DNA of 64,000 nucleotides, from the NCBI GenBank assembly GCA_041392165.1, contig JAWKMN010000001.1, forward strand, positions 1,178,001 through 1,242,000, given 5' to 3'. The notes under the pieces were generated by a model that saw only the letters and a list, made by a program, of their open reading frames with translations, was not told where the DNA came from and made no database searches. This document shows, piece by piece, positions 43,351-51,801 of this stretch. How positions within the stretch are numbered: position 1 is the first letter of the stretch; each line of letters opens with the position of its first letter. The stretch is from Arenibacter sp041392165. GTDB taxonomy: Bacteria; Bacteroidota; Bacteroidia; Flavobacteriales; Flavobacteriaceae. Position numbers and translations under genes: made by a program.

Positions 43351-44907
43351 TTAATTAAGCTGCCCATAAGCACAAGTTTCTTCTTCAAAATTTAGAATAA
43401 AATTTTTAACCTTATTTATATAAGGATACATGGGAACATCTTTTTCAGCGATAGGGGGGACCAAATTTCTAATATCATCATACATTTTTCTTGTTTTTGA
43501 TGATATTTTATCCTGTACTTTCAAATATTCAATGGCCTGGACAATGGTGATCGTCTCTATGGCAAGGATTTCGAAAGTATTTTCGATCACTTTTTTGGTA
43601 ATATTGGCCGCGTTGGTGCCCATGCTAACAATGTCCTGATTGTCGTTGTTGTTAGGGATACTGTGTACGTACATGGGATTGGACAACATTTGGTTCTCGG
43701 CAGTGGTTGAGGTGGCAGTAAACTGCACACCCTGCATTCCAAAATTTAAACCAAGTTTACCAAGATTGACAAATGGGGGAAGTATATTATTTAAGTTTGG
43801 ATTTAATAGGTAATTTAATTGTCTTTCTGCGAGCATGCCCATTTTGGTGACCACTAATTTCAACTTGTCCATTTCAAGGGAAACATAATCGCCATGAAAA
43901 TTACCACCATGGTAAACATGCTCTTTTTCAACATCCACAATTGGGTTGTCGTTGGCCGAATTGACTTCTTCTATAAGAATTTTTTCCACGTTGTTCAGGG
44001 TATCCAGAACGGGGCCTAAAATTTGGGGGACACATCTTAGGGAATAGTATTCCTGAACCTTTTCCTCAAAAATTTGCACTTTATTGTTGCCATTGTACAG
44101 ATGGTGTTCCCTATTTCGGGTAAGCGCACTGTCTTTTAAATGATTTCTCATCAATTTGGCAATCTGCTGCTGCCCCTTGTGTTTTTTGGACCTATTTAGT
44201 TCATGGGACAAATGGTCGTCATAGGCCTGTACTATTTCATTGATGGCAGAAGAACAGCAAATCATCCAATCCAATAACCTTCGGGTGTTTATAGTGTTGA
44301 TGAGGCCTATTCCGGTCATTACCGAAGTTCCGTTAATTAGCGCCAGACCTTCCCTTAGGGTAATGTGGATCGGTTTTAGCCCCTCAATTTTAAAAACCTC
44401 TTCCGTTGCCCTTCTCTCTCCTTTGTAAAACACTTCCCCTTCCCCAATTAGTACAAGGGCCATATGCGCCAATTGTACCAAGTCTCCACTGGCACCAACT
44501 CCCCCATGTTCAAAAATTACAGGGGTAATGTTCTTATTGATAAGGGAAGTCATTAATTCGATCACTGAAATATGCACTCCTGAATGTCCTAGGCTTAGGG
44601 TGTTCAATCTGGCCAACATGGCGGCCTTGACATACTGTGCCGGAATTAAATTTCCTGTTCCGGATGCGTGGCTTCTAATAAGATTGTACTGTAGTTGTAT
44701 TCGGTCGGAATCGTTTATTTTGTATTGTGCCATTGGGCCAAAACCTGTATTTACACCGTAAATAATTTTGTTTTGGGAGAATTGGCTTAAAAAATTAAAA
44801 CTATTTTCAACGGTTGTTAAAACGTCTTTATTTATTAGAATGGATTCATCTTTAAAAATAATACTATAAAAATCCTCAATTCCCAACTTTCCTTTAATAG
44901 TTAACAT
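43351..44907 (-). CDS. tyrosine ammonia-lyase (HAL/PAL/TAL family)
   Basis: The start at 44907 (MLTIKGKLG) gives 518 residues and matches the family N-terminus; a longer frame to 44976 adds an unlikely leader. The MIO cofactor forms from Ala139-Ser140-Gly141 in GGVGASGDLVQL. Tyr50 in NKIIYGVNTGFG is catalytic. Position 80, in LIRSHASGTG, is the selectivity His that marks tyrosine over phenylalanine as substrate. From memory the sequence closely resembles the characterised Flavobacterium johnsoniae tyrosine ammonia-lyase. It makes p-coumarate, the aryl starter of flexirubin. It is the first gene of the minus-strand pigment operon. Confidence 0.94.
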   Translation of the reverse strand: MLTIKGKLGIEDFYSIIFKDESILINKDVLTTVENSFNFLSQFSQNKIIYGVNTGFGPMAQYKINDSDRIQLQYNLIRSHASGTGNLIPAQYVKAAMLARLNTLSLGHSGVHISVIELMTSLINKNITPVIFEHGGVGASGDLVQLAHMALVLIGEGEVFYKGERRATEEVFKIEGLKPIHITLREGLALINGTSVMTGIGLINTINTRRLLDWMICCSSAINEIVQAYDDHLSHELNRSKKHKGQQQIAKLMRNHLKDSALTRNREHHLYNGNNKVQIFEEKVQEYYSLRCVPQILGPVLDTLNNVEKILIEEVNSANDNPIVDVEKEHVYHGGNFHGDYVSLEMDKLKLVVTKMGMLAERQLNYLLNPNLNNILPPFVNLGKLGLNFGMQGVQFTATSTTAENQMLSNPMYVHSIPNNNDNQDIVSMGTNAANITKKVIENTFEILAIETITIVQAIEYLKVQDKISSKTRKMYDDIRNLVPPIAEKDVPMYPYINKVKNFILNFEEETCAYGQLN

Positions 44908-44936
44908 GTATATAAATTCAATATTTAAAAAGTAAA

Positions 44937-44968
44937 TTGAATAACAATTAATAAAAATAGTTATTTTG
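44937..44968 (+). promoter_or_regulatory. candidate promoter of the halogenase-like gene
   Basis: TTG (44937-44939) and TTATTTTG (44961-44968) are separated by 21 bases, close to the Bacteroidota TTG-N19-21-TAnnTTTG pattern, though the downstream box is imperfect. It would give a leader of roughly 40 bases before the ATG at 45013. Confidence 0.35.
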
Positions 44969-44973
44969 GATTG

Positions 44974-44981
44974 CAAATGTA
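44974..44981 (-). promoter_or_regulatory. candidate -7 element of the tyrosine ammonia-lyase / pigment operon promoter
   Basis: On the minus strand TACATTTG matches the Bacteroidota -7 consensus TAnnTTTG exactly. It would give a leader of about 60 bases before the ATG at 44907. A TTG lies about 15 bases upstream, shorter than the ideal spacing, so the -33 assignment is weak. It sits back-to-back with the candidate promoter of the divergent gene. Confidence 0.4.
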
Positions 44982-45012
44982 TGATATTTAACCAATCAAT
45001 ATTTTAAAAATA

Positions 45013-46252
45013 ATGAATCAACGTTTAGTCGAAGTCTTGGTAATTGGCGCAGGACCGTCCGGTTGTGTCTCGGCAGCCTATTTGAAAGATCGGGGAATTA
45101 AGGTGCAAGTGGTTGAAAAAAGTATTTTTCCGAGGTTTGTTATAGGGGAGAGTCTTTTGCCCAGATGTATGGATCATTTTGAGGAAGTAGGGCTGCTGGA
45201 CGGGTTAAATGCCTTTGGTTTTGAAAAGAAATTTGGGGCCCGCTTTATAAAAGGGAACAACATCTGTGAGTTTGATTTTAGTAAGAAACATACCAAGGGC
45301 TGGGATTGGACCTGGCAGGTTCCTAGAGCGGATTTTGATAAGGTATTGGTGGACGAATTGATCAAAAAGGGAGTGGAGGTCTCCTTTGGGCATGAGGTAG
45401 TGGACGTGGTAATTGGGGAAAATGGGGAATCAGTGACCACCATTAAGGATGAAAATGGGATGCCATACCAGATAAAGGCCAAATATATTGTAGATTCCAG
45501 TGGTTATGGGAGGGTTCTGCCCAGATTACTGGATTTGGACAAGCCTTCCGTACTGCCCAATCACTCTTCCATTTTTACACATGTGGTAGACGTAAATCGC
45601 GGAAGGTAGGGAAGGCACCCTTATAACTTTTGATGTTATAGAGACCGAAGTGTGGTTGTGGGTAATTCCATTTTCCGATGGAAGGACAAGTATTGGTTTT
45701 GTGGGCCCTACAGCATTCCTGGAATCTTTTGAAGGTAGCAATAGTGAAAAATTGAGTCAGTTGTTAAAGTTGTCCGATTATTATTATGAACGCTTTAAAG
45801 GGGTTGAATTTTTATTCGAACCGGCATTGATCAGGAACTATTCCAAGTCGGTAAAGCAACTGTATGGAAACGGATTTGTCTTAACGGGCAATAGTGCTGA
45901 ATTTTTGGATCCTGTTTTTTCCTCTGGAGTTACTTTTGCCACGGAATCTGCCTTATTGGGGGCAAAGCTTATTGCCAAAGTCCTTGATGGGCAGCGGGTA
46001 GATTGGGAAAAGGAATATTCCGGTTATATCAGGGAGGGGGTAAGTGTATTCTCTTCCTATGTTAAAGAGTGGTATAGTGGTAATCTACAGACCTTGTTTT
46101 TTCATCAACCCGAAAATCCTGAGGTAAAAAGACAAATTTGTTCTGTTTTGGCGGGCTATGTTTGGGATAGGACCAACCCCTTTGTAACAAAGCATAACAG
46201 GCTAATAAGGACGGTAGCACATATTATTGATCTGGAAAATCAAATAAAGTGA
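45013..46252 (+). pseudogene. flavin-dependent halogenase-like monooxygenase, frameshifted
   Basis: Two abutting frames make one protein of about 410 residues. The first (45013-45609) has the FAD motif VIGAGPSGCVSA, the GESLLPRC block and FGFEKKFGARF, whose Lys72/73 fits the catalytic Lys of halogenases. The second frame resumes near 45602 with EGREGTLITFDV and contains VWLWVIPF, the WxWxIP motif of flavin halogenases, then GNSAEFLDPVFSSGV. The frames shift at about 45601. It is divergent from tyrosine ammonia-lyase and is the likely ring-halogenating or hydroxylating enzyme of the pigment (inference). The break may be a sequence error, since neighbouring genes to the right have similar breaks. 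Confidence 0.8.
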
Positions 46253-46412
46253 ACGATGAAATCGTTCCCATTTTGTAACCGATTCAGAAATTCTTAGCGG
46301 GTTTTATGAGCACCATGAAAGTTGGTTCTTTACCTGTTTTCATAAATGTTATCGTTTTGTTATTTCCAGTTATATATGGGTGTATCTTATTCCATATGTT
46401 TAATTTTGCGGG

Positions 46413-47621
46413 ATGCAAAATAGTCAGCAACGCCCACAGTTCGAATTTGTTGCCATAATGGCTTCCCTAATGTCTATCGTGGCACTGGCCATTGATGCCC
46501 TCTTGCCTGCAATGTCCACTATAGGGAAATCCATAAATAGCTTGGACCCTACGGAAAATCAAAAGTTTATAACCATGATTTTTTTGGGTTTGGGGGTAGG
46601 ACAATTGGTTTTAGGGCCCTTGTCCGATAGTTTTGGTAGGAAGTCTATTGTTTATATTGGTTTTATTATCTTTTGTGCGGCCAGTATTATCTGCGTTTTG
46701 GCACCCAGTTTGGAGTGGATGATAGCTGGCCGAATCCTTCAGGGAATTGGACTTTCTGCCCCAAGAACAATAAGCATATCCATGATTCGGGATTCCTATA
46801 AGGGGGATTATATGGCCAAGATCATGTCTTTTGTGACGGCCTTTTTTATATTGGTGCCCATCATTGCCCCGGCCATGGGAAAATTCTTTCTGGACCATTA
46901 CGGCTGGGAGGCTATTTTCTATATGCAATTGGCGGTTACTTTGGTAGTGGGCATTTGGTTTTGGCGAAGGCAACCGGAAACCTTAAAGCCGGAATATAAG
47001 ATTAAATTTTCCAGTCATGTATTCATGGACGGATTTAAGGAATTGCTCCGACATCATGAAACAATGGCCTTTACTATTGTTTCCGGGCTCATTACAGGTG
47101 CTTTTATGGTTTATTTGAGTTCGGCTCAGGAGGTCTTTGAAGGGCAGTATGGCCTGGCCGATAATTTTCCCCTTGTTTTTGCAGGATTGGCAATTTCCAT
47201 TGGTCTATCTACCTTGCTGAACGGTACCATGGTGGTTAAATTGGGAATGCGGAGGTTGGCTATGTTTGCCCTGACCCTATTTTGTGCCGTTTCCATGGTT
47301 TATGTGGGTTTGTTCTGGAATTCCCATAATCCTGGTCTATGGATTTTGATTACTTTCTTGGCGATGCAATTTTTTACCCTGGGCTTTATATTTGGTAACC
47401 TCAGGGCTATTGCCATGGAGCCCATTGGCCATATAGCCGGGATAGGCGCTGCCATTACCGGTTTTATATCTACCATGATTTCCATTCCTATTGCCACCTA
47501 TATTGGCAGTTTTGTTGGGGATACCATTCTTCCCCTTTTTGTAGGGTTTTTGGTTTGTGGGGCCATTTCCCTGGGTATTTTTATGTTGATGCGGAAACGG
47601 AGAATTTTGGCCACTACTTAA
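46413..47621 (+). CDS. multidrug efflux MFS transporter, Bcr/CflA family
   Basis: The 402-residue protein has 12 predicted membrane segments. The MFS loop motif is FLGLGVGQLVLGPLSDSFGRKS (shown as VGQLVLGPLSDSFGRKS), and ILQGIGLSAPRTISISMIRD follows as the family-typical fourth-helix region. Bcr/CflA transporters export drugs such as bicyclomycin and chloramphenicol by proton antiport. It lies 160 bp after the halogenase-like gene on the same strand. It may be independent of the pigment cluster and marks its edge. Confidence 0.9.
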   Translation: MQNSQQRPQFEFVAIMASLMSIVALAIDALLPAMSTIGKSINSLDPTENQKFITMIFLGLGVGQLVLGPLSDSFGRKSIVYIGFIIFCAASIICVLAPSLEWMIAGRILQGIGLSAPRTISISMIRDSYKGDYMAKIMSFVTAFFILVPIIAPAMGKFFLDHYGWEAIFYMQLAVTLVVGIWFWRRQPETLKPEYKIKFSSHVFMDGFKELLRHHETMAFTIVSGLITGAFMVYLSSAQEVFEGQYGLADNFPLVFAGLAISIGLSTLLNGTMVVKLGMRRLAMFALTLFCAVSMVYVGLFWNSHNPGLWILITFLAMQFFTLGFIFGNLRAIAMEPIGHIAGIGAAITGFISTMISIPIATYIGSFVGDTILPLFVGFLVCGAISLGIFMLMRKRRILATT

Positions 47622-47787
47622 TGTATAGGAGGTCTGGCACATTGGGAAACACTTTTTTGATAAAAAATGTGAATTAAGTGTTCAATAATGGGAATGTAAG
47701 GACTGCCTTATTTAGTGAAATTGCCATAAAATAAATGAAGAACAAAATAATACAAGTGTTGAAACGTAGGTGTTTGCTTACCATAAT

Positions 47788-47960
47788 CGATGAAATGCAA
47801 CATTTTATCGTCTAAGTGATTTTAGGAATCTGTACGTACATCGATATTATTTAGCACTTCATCTGGAATTTTTCCGCTGAACGAGAAACAGTGCTGTTAA
47901 ACGAATTGAAACCTAGCGGAACACACTTGTGCGAGTTATATATATAACAAAACGCAAGTC
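47788..47960 (+). promoter_or_regulatory. conserved structured 5' leader, copy 1
   Basis: This 173-bp stretch resembles the one at 51058-51228 in front of a paralogous gene. It opens with a hairpin, CGATGAAAT (47788-47796), loop GCAAC, ATTTTATCG (47802-47810), pairing fully if one G-U is allowed. Shared blocks follow: a short dyad TGTACGTACA, GCACTTCA, CCGCTGAACGAG, CGAATTG and an AT palindrome GTTATATATATAAC just before the ATG. The hairpin-to-ATG distance is 151 bases, against 149 in copy 2. Confidence 0.6.
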
Positions 47961-48200
47961 ATGAAAACCATATTAACTTTAATCTTTGTTCTTTTTATCG
48001 GATTGGCCGCCCAAGCTCAAAATGGTGATTCCCAGGTTAAAGTTCAAACCGCTAACATGAGTATCGTTTCTTCTACTGCCAAACAAGACGTAGCTGTTAA
48101 AAATGAAAACGCTGTTGCGCGTTTGTATATGTTCAAAAATTCCAAGATAACCAAAGAATTGTCTTTCACTACCAAACTGAACAGGGCGAAATTGGCTTAA
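47961..48200 (+). CDS. small secreted protein, paralogue 1
   Basis: The 79-residue protein has a signal peptide (TLIFVLFIGLAAQAQ). A variable middle is followed by a conserved C-terminus: NAVARLYMFKNSKI then a basic end, KLNRAKLA. A close paralogue is at 51229-51465, so the pair flanks the ars operon. No function is recognised. The conserved end VARLY-FKN and NRAKL suggests a binding or processing role for the mature peptide of about 60 residues. Confidence 0.75.
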   Translation: MKTILTLIFVLFIGLAAQAQNGDSQVKVQTANMSIVSSTAKQDVAVKNENAVARLYMFKNSKITKELSFTTKLNRAKLA

Positions 48201-48255
48201 GACCCATTTGCTTTACGGTATACCAACTTTTTAACTACAATATTTTTTGAAGGTC

Positions 48256-49304
48256 CTAGGTGGTGGCTTTGGGATAATACCTTTTCCGCAACCCAAAGGC
48301 CACGCGCACCAATAAAATTAATGAGGGAACTTCCACCAATGGGCCTATGACCCCTGCGAATGCCTGTCCCGAATTTAATCCAAAGACGGCGATGGCTACG
48401 GCGATGGCCAATTCAAAATTGTTCCCGGCCGCTGTGAAGGCTACCGAGGCCGTTTTATCATAATCCGCACCCATGGCTTTGGTAAAGAAAAACCCAATAA
48501 TAAACATCAAGGTAAAATAGATGAGTAAAGGAACAGCAATGATGAGAACATCTATGGGTATCTCTACGATCATTTCACCTTTTAACGAAAACATGACTAC
48601 TATGGTGAACAACAGCGCAATCAAGGTCATGGGAGATATGGTTGGAATAAATTTGTTGGAATACCATTCCTTACCCAGTAGCTTAACCAAGATCAATCTA
48701 CTCAAAAAACCCATAGCGAACGGAATTCCCAAATAGATAGCTACGCTCTCGGCTATAGTAGCAATGGAAATGTCTACTATTGCGCCCTCAAATCCGAAGT
48801 AGGGGGGAGCACGGTTATAAATATCTAGGCATAAAAACTATAGGCAAATACCTGAAAAATACTATTAAGGGCAACCAATCCGGCACCGTATTCGCTACTT
48901 CCTTCTGCCAGATCGTTCCAAACCAGTACCATGGCTATGCAACGCGCTAGGCCAATAAGGATCAAACCAACCATATACTCCGGGTAATCCCTTAAGAACG
49001 TGATGGCCAGAACAAACATTAAAATTGGTCCAATAATCCAATTCAGGATCAAGGAAATTGACAAAATCCGAGTGTTTTTAAAAACCTTGGGCAATAGGGC
49101 ATAATCTACCTTGGCCAATGGAGGATACATCATTAGTATAAGTCCAATAGCAATGGGGATATTGGTAGCTCCGCTACTATAGCTATCAATAATCTTGGGG
49201 AAAGTGGGCATAAAATAGCCTATTCCCACTCCCAATGCCATCGCCAAAAAAATCCATAGGGTAAGATAGCTGTCTAGAAAGCTTAATTTTTTGTTCAAGG
49301 CCAT
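48256..49304 (-). pseudogene. acr3: ACR3-family arsenite efflux transporter, interrupted
   Basis: The N-terminal half (49304-48825) starts MALNKKLSFLDSYLTLWIF and has the ACR3 signature LARCIAMVLVWND with the essential Cys. It stops at an in-frame TAG where a Trp codon is expected after YSFYA. The frame continues to about 48808, then shifts by one base at a G6 run (48802-48807). The remaining part, GFEGAIVDISIATIAES and the terminal helices including FTAAGNNFELAIAVA, ends at 48256. The intact protein would be about 350 residues with ten membrane segments. It is the last gene of the ars operon. Sequence error or true loss of function cannot be told apart here. Confidence 0.85.
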
Positions 49305-49307
49305 TGA

Positions 49308-49940
49308 TTAGGACTTTATCTGGGAAAACACATAAAATAGTTCAGTCGCAATCTGAAGGCTTCTTTCCTGATACTTTATTGCCTGCATCGGGGTATTGTC
49401 AAACGCTTTTGGATCTTCAAAAGTTATGGGAATACGTTTTTCTGCCCCTGCAATAAACGGACAATCCCCATCGGCCTGTGAACAGGTCATTACTGCTGCA
49501 AATTCCGATTTGGGATTAAAGTCATCATCCAATTTCTTTGAAAAGCCAATTATTGGAGGTTCGTTCTCCGCGTATTTTATGCTATAGATCGGATTTTTCC
49601 CTACCGAAATAGTTTCTATTTGGAATCCATTATTTTTTAGCGTCTGTGCCACCATTGGGAACAGGGCGGTAGATTCCGTTCCGCCCGAATAGCACTGTAC
49701 ATTCTTTATGTTAAAATAGTACGCCATTGTTTGTGCCCAGACTTGTGATAAATGACTCCTTCTAGAGTTATGGGTGCAAATAAAATTGATTCTTATAGGT
49801 TCTTGGTTATTTGTTTTAGACTGTATATACTCGGTAAGTGGCAGTAAAATTTCTCTACGTTCCCTACTTATTATATCCGTATTTAGTTTGGGGATTAACT
49901 GCTTTAACTGATCGAAAACCTTTGTGTCTATGGGAGTCAT
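49308..49940 (-). CDS. arsenate reductase-like low-molecular-weight phosphatase family protein
   Basis: The 210-residue protein has the PTP loop CTHNSRRSHLSQVWAQ, matching C-x5-R, in FICTHNSRR near residue 49. MTCSQADGDCPF lies later, where a resolving Cys is expected, and the catalytic Asp region may be ITFEDPKAFD. Such proteins reduce arsenate to arsenite using thioredoxin or glutaredoxin, or dephosphorylate protein tyrosines. The operon context (ACR3 pump 4 bp downstream, ArsR upstream) supports arsenate reduction. It is longer than classical ArsC, with an extra N-terminal helix region. Confidence 0.87.
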   Translation of the reverse strand: MTPIDTKVFDQLKQLIPKLNTDIISRERREILLPLTEYIQSKTNNQEPIRINFICTHNSRRSHLSQVWAQTMAYYFNIKNVQCYSGGTESTALFPMVAQTLKNNGFQIETISVGKNPIYSIKYAENEPPIIGFSKKLDDDFNPKSEFAAVMTCSQADGDCPFIAGAEKRIPITFEDPKAFDNTPMQAIKYQERSLQIATELFYVFSQIKS

Positions 49941-49970
49941 TTAGTATGGTTTATAGTCTAGCGAATAATC

Positions 49971-50444
49971 CTAGCAGCATCCGGAATTGGGGGTACAGCT
50001 TTTTGCCGAGGTATCCTGTAATTGGGATAATTTTACTCTTGGTTTTTCGGTTGGAACCCCACATTTTTCTTTCGCCAAACAATCGGTATGTTTAGTGGCC
50101 AATTGAAAGTGGGTACCGTTAAAGTCCAATCCAAATTTTTGAATGGTTTCTCCTTGGTATTCCACTTCTATTTCCAAATCCCCGATTTCCAATACCTTTT
50201 CGGATAGTTCAATAATGTGGGCCAATTTCTCTGGATGAAGGCGGTGGTCACAGTCATTGGAGTCCCATAGCTGAAAATTTACTACTTCCTCCTTACGGAC
50301 CGTTCCACCACAGTCTATGAAGTTCTTGGTGATTTTGCCTACTTCCGTAACGTGAAAATGATTGGGCACTAAATTCCCATTCGGCAATTGGAATGCCATA
50401 GTATCCAATTTTCCTAAAATGCTTTTTATTTCTGATAGTTTCAT
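49971..50444 (-). CDS. DUF6428 family protein
   Basis: The 157-residue protein opens with LGKLDTMAFQLPNGNLVPNH (as MAFQLPNGNLVPNHFH), and includes DCGGTVRKEEVVNFQLW and HRLHPEKLAHIIEL. It ends with a Cys-rich tail, SCTPNSGCC, which could bind metal or arsenite. It matches the DUF6428 family, which occurs in flavobacterial arsenic loci; no function is established. It lies between arsR (45 bp) and the reductase (30 bp) on the same strand. Confidence 0.72.
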   Translation of the reverse strand: MKLSEIKSILGKLDTMAFQLPNGNLVPNHFHVTEVGKITKNFIDCGGTVRKEEVVNFQLWDSNDCDHRLHPEKLAHIIELSEKVLEIGDLEIEVEYQGETIQKFGLDFNGTHFQLATKHTDCLAKEKCGVPTEKPRVKLSQLQDTSAKSCTPNSGCC

Positions 50445-50489
50445 CTTGTTATTTGTTTATTGCCATGATGCGATTATTGAATTTAAATC

Positions 50490-50846
50490 TTAACAGCAAT
50501 CCCCCTGTGTGGAGATGTCCTGATTTAGAAATTGGTTAATAATCTCTTTCATTTCCAGCCATTTTTCGGTATTGATGCAATAACATACGCTGGTTCCTTC
50601 CACACTGCCTTTAATGAGTCCCAAAAGTTTCAATTCTTTTAGGTGTTGCGATATGGTGGGTTGTGCCAATCCAATTTCGTTTACGAGATCACCACAAACA
50701 CAGGTGTCTGTTTTAAACAGGTGTTGCAGAATGGCCACCCGGGCAGGATGACCAAAGACCTTTGCAAAACTGGCAATTTCATTTTGTTGATCCGAAAATA
50801 TTTCTGTTTTGGCTAAACCCATACTTACTTTATTTAAATATTGCAA
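50490..50846 (-). CDS. arsR: ArsR/SmtB-family metalloregulator
   Basis: The winged-helix repressor has the arsenite-binding motif TDTCVCGDLV in the alpha3 region and the recognition helix AQPTISQHLKELKLLGLI. It ends in a Cys pair. A start at 50822 (MGLAKTEIFSD) is preferred over 50846, since the upstream palindrome (50837-50850) would otherwise lie inside the gene. It should repress the ars operon and release DNA upon binding arsenite or antimonite. Confidence 0.93.
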   Translation of the reverse strand: MQYLNKVSMGLAKTEIFSDQQNEIASFAKVFGHPARVAILQHLFKTDTCVCGDLVNEIGLAQPTISQHLKELKLLGLIKGSVEGTSVCYCINTEKWLEMKEIINQFLNQDISTQGDCC

Positions 50847-50850
50847 TATT
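50837..50850. promoter_or_regulatory. putative ArsR operator palindrome
   Basis: AATATTGCAATATT is a perfect 14-bp palindrome centred about 21 bp upstream of the preferred arsR ATG (50822), where autorepression operators of ArsR family members are usually found. Its AT-rich form fits the family but has not been matched to a known site. Confidence 0.5.
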
Positions 50851-51054
50851 ACGATTAAAAGTATTTTCAGCCAAATTTTTTTTAGTGATATGAAAGTTTT
50901 GGGTTCTTCTTATTTATGCATCAGCGGCAGTATTTTTTGCATTTGGGTATGATTTACTCCTCGTCCATGGATCTATTGGTTTAATCGATTTGAAGTGGAA
51001 ACAAATAAGAAAACAGGGGTGAATATGTCCTGAAGTAGCGGATGCAACATTGAC

Positions 51055-51228
51055 TATCGATAAATTGCGCATTTTTATCGATAAAATACATTTGGTGTAT
51101 CTGGCATTTATCGGCAATATTTTGCACTTCAACAGATAATGCTCCGCTGAACGAGTAACAATGCCTTTCAGCGAATTGGAAGCTGGATAAGTGTACTTGC
51201 CTAAGTTATATATAACAAAGCACAAGCC
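51055..51228 (+). promoter_or_regulatory. conserved structured 5' leader, copy 2
   Basis: The leader opens with a perfect inverted repeat, TATCGATAAA (51055-51064) and TTTATCGATA (51074-51083), equivalent to the hairpin of copy 1 with compensating changes. A second dyad ATACA-TTTGG-TGTAT follows. The shared blocks GCACTTCA, CCGCTGAACGAG and CGAATTG come next, then GTTATATATAAC just before the ATG. Confidence 0.6.
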
Positions 51229-51465
51229 ATGAAAACCATATTGACTTTGATTTTTGTTCTTTTAATCGGAATGGCCGCACAGGCTCAAAAAGGTGCTGTA
51301 CAAATTAAGGTTGAAACCGTTACCATAAGTTTTGTTGCCACTGCAAAACAAGAGGTCGATTTAAAAAATGAAAACTCTGTAGCACGTTTGTATATGTTTA
51401 AAAATTCGAAGATAATAAAAGCACTGTCTTTTTCAACCCAATTAAACAGAGCCAAATTGGTTTAA
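51229..51465 (+). CDS. small secreted protein, paralogue 2
   Basis: The 78-residue protein has a signal peptide (TLIFVLLIGMAAQAQ). The mature part repeats the paralogue's core: NSVARLYMFKNSKIIKALSF and QLNRAKLV. Against the copy at 47961 the ends are strongly conserved while the middle differs, so both look maintained. It is the first gene right of the ars operon. No function is recognised. Confidence 0.75.
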   Translation: MKTILTLIFVLLIGMAAQAQKGAVQIKVETVTISFVATAKQEVDLKNENSVARLYMFKNSKIIKALSFSTQLNRAKLV

Positions 51466-51517
51466 TACTATATACCAATCCACAATTTCTTAACGGATAG
51501 TTTCAAAATAGACGATT

Positions 51518-51705
51518 ATGATAGTATTTACATTTTTAATTCTTATATCCCTGGGCCTTAGCCATATTGTTATTTTTCCCAAGACCATGGGTATTCTGAG
51601 ACCTTTGAAAGCGCCGACGAAACGGGGGTAGGCCAATTCCCAAAATTATGGCATCTATTCCCGGACCTGGGCAGGGAACGAGCGGAGAAACTTGAAAAGG
51701 AATAA
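51518..51705 (+). CDS. possible small membrane protein, frame-broken
   Basis: An ATG at 51518 opens a hydrophobic peptide (MIVFTFLILISLGLSHIVIF) that stops after 37 residues at a G5 run. One extra base would extend it with VGQFPKLWHLFPDLGRERAE to a stop at 51705, giving about 61 residues. The two parts read well together, and other nearby genes have the same kind of one-base defect. It is not recognised as a known family. Confidence 0.35.
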
Positions 51706-51720
51706 GTCGCTATTCATGAC

Positions 51721-51748
51721 CCGAATCTTGTATGCCTACAAGATTCGG
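51721..51748. terminator. strong hairpin, terminator between convergent genes
   Basis: CCGAATCTTGTA and TACAAGATTCGG form a perfect 12-bp stem with loop TGCC. It lies between a plus-strand unit and the 3' end of the minus-strand histidine kinase, so it could stop transcripts from both sides. The following plus-strand sequence is only moderately T-rich. Confidence 0.65.
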
Positions 51749-51801
51749 TTTCAGGTTATTTAAAAAATAATATAATTAATAGTGCGGATGTTACTTACGG
51801 T

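Noticed and set aside
44908..44976. Longer N-terminus of tyrosine ammonia-lyase
   Set aside because: The extra 23 residues are hydrophobic and unlike the family, and would overlap the promoter region; 44907 fits better.
51055..51083. CRISPR repeat or intrinsic terminator
   Set aside because: Only one inverted repeat with no spacer array and no U tract; its match to the leader at 47788 explains it better.
47622..51800. Genomic island or mobile element carrying the ars genes
   Set aside because: No integrase, transposase, tRNA or flanking attachment repeat was found; the flanking paralogues are genes, not insertion-sequence ends.
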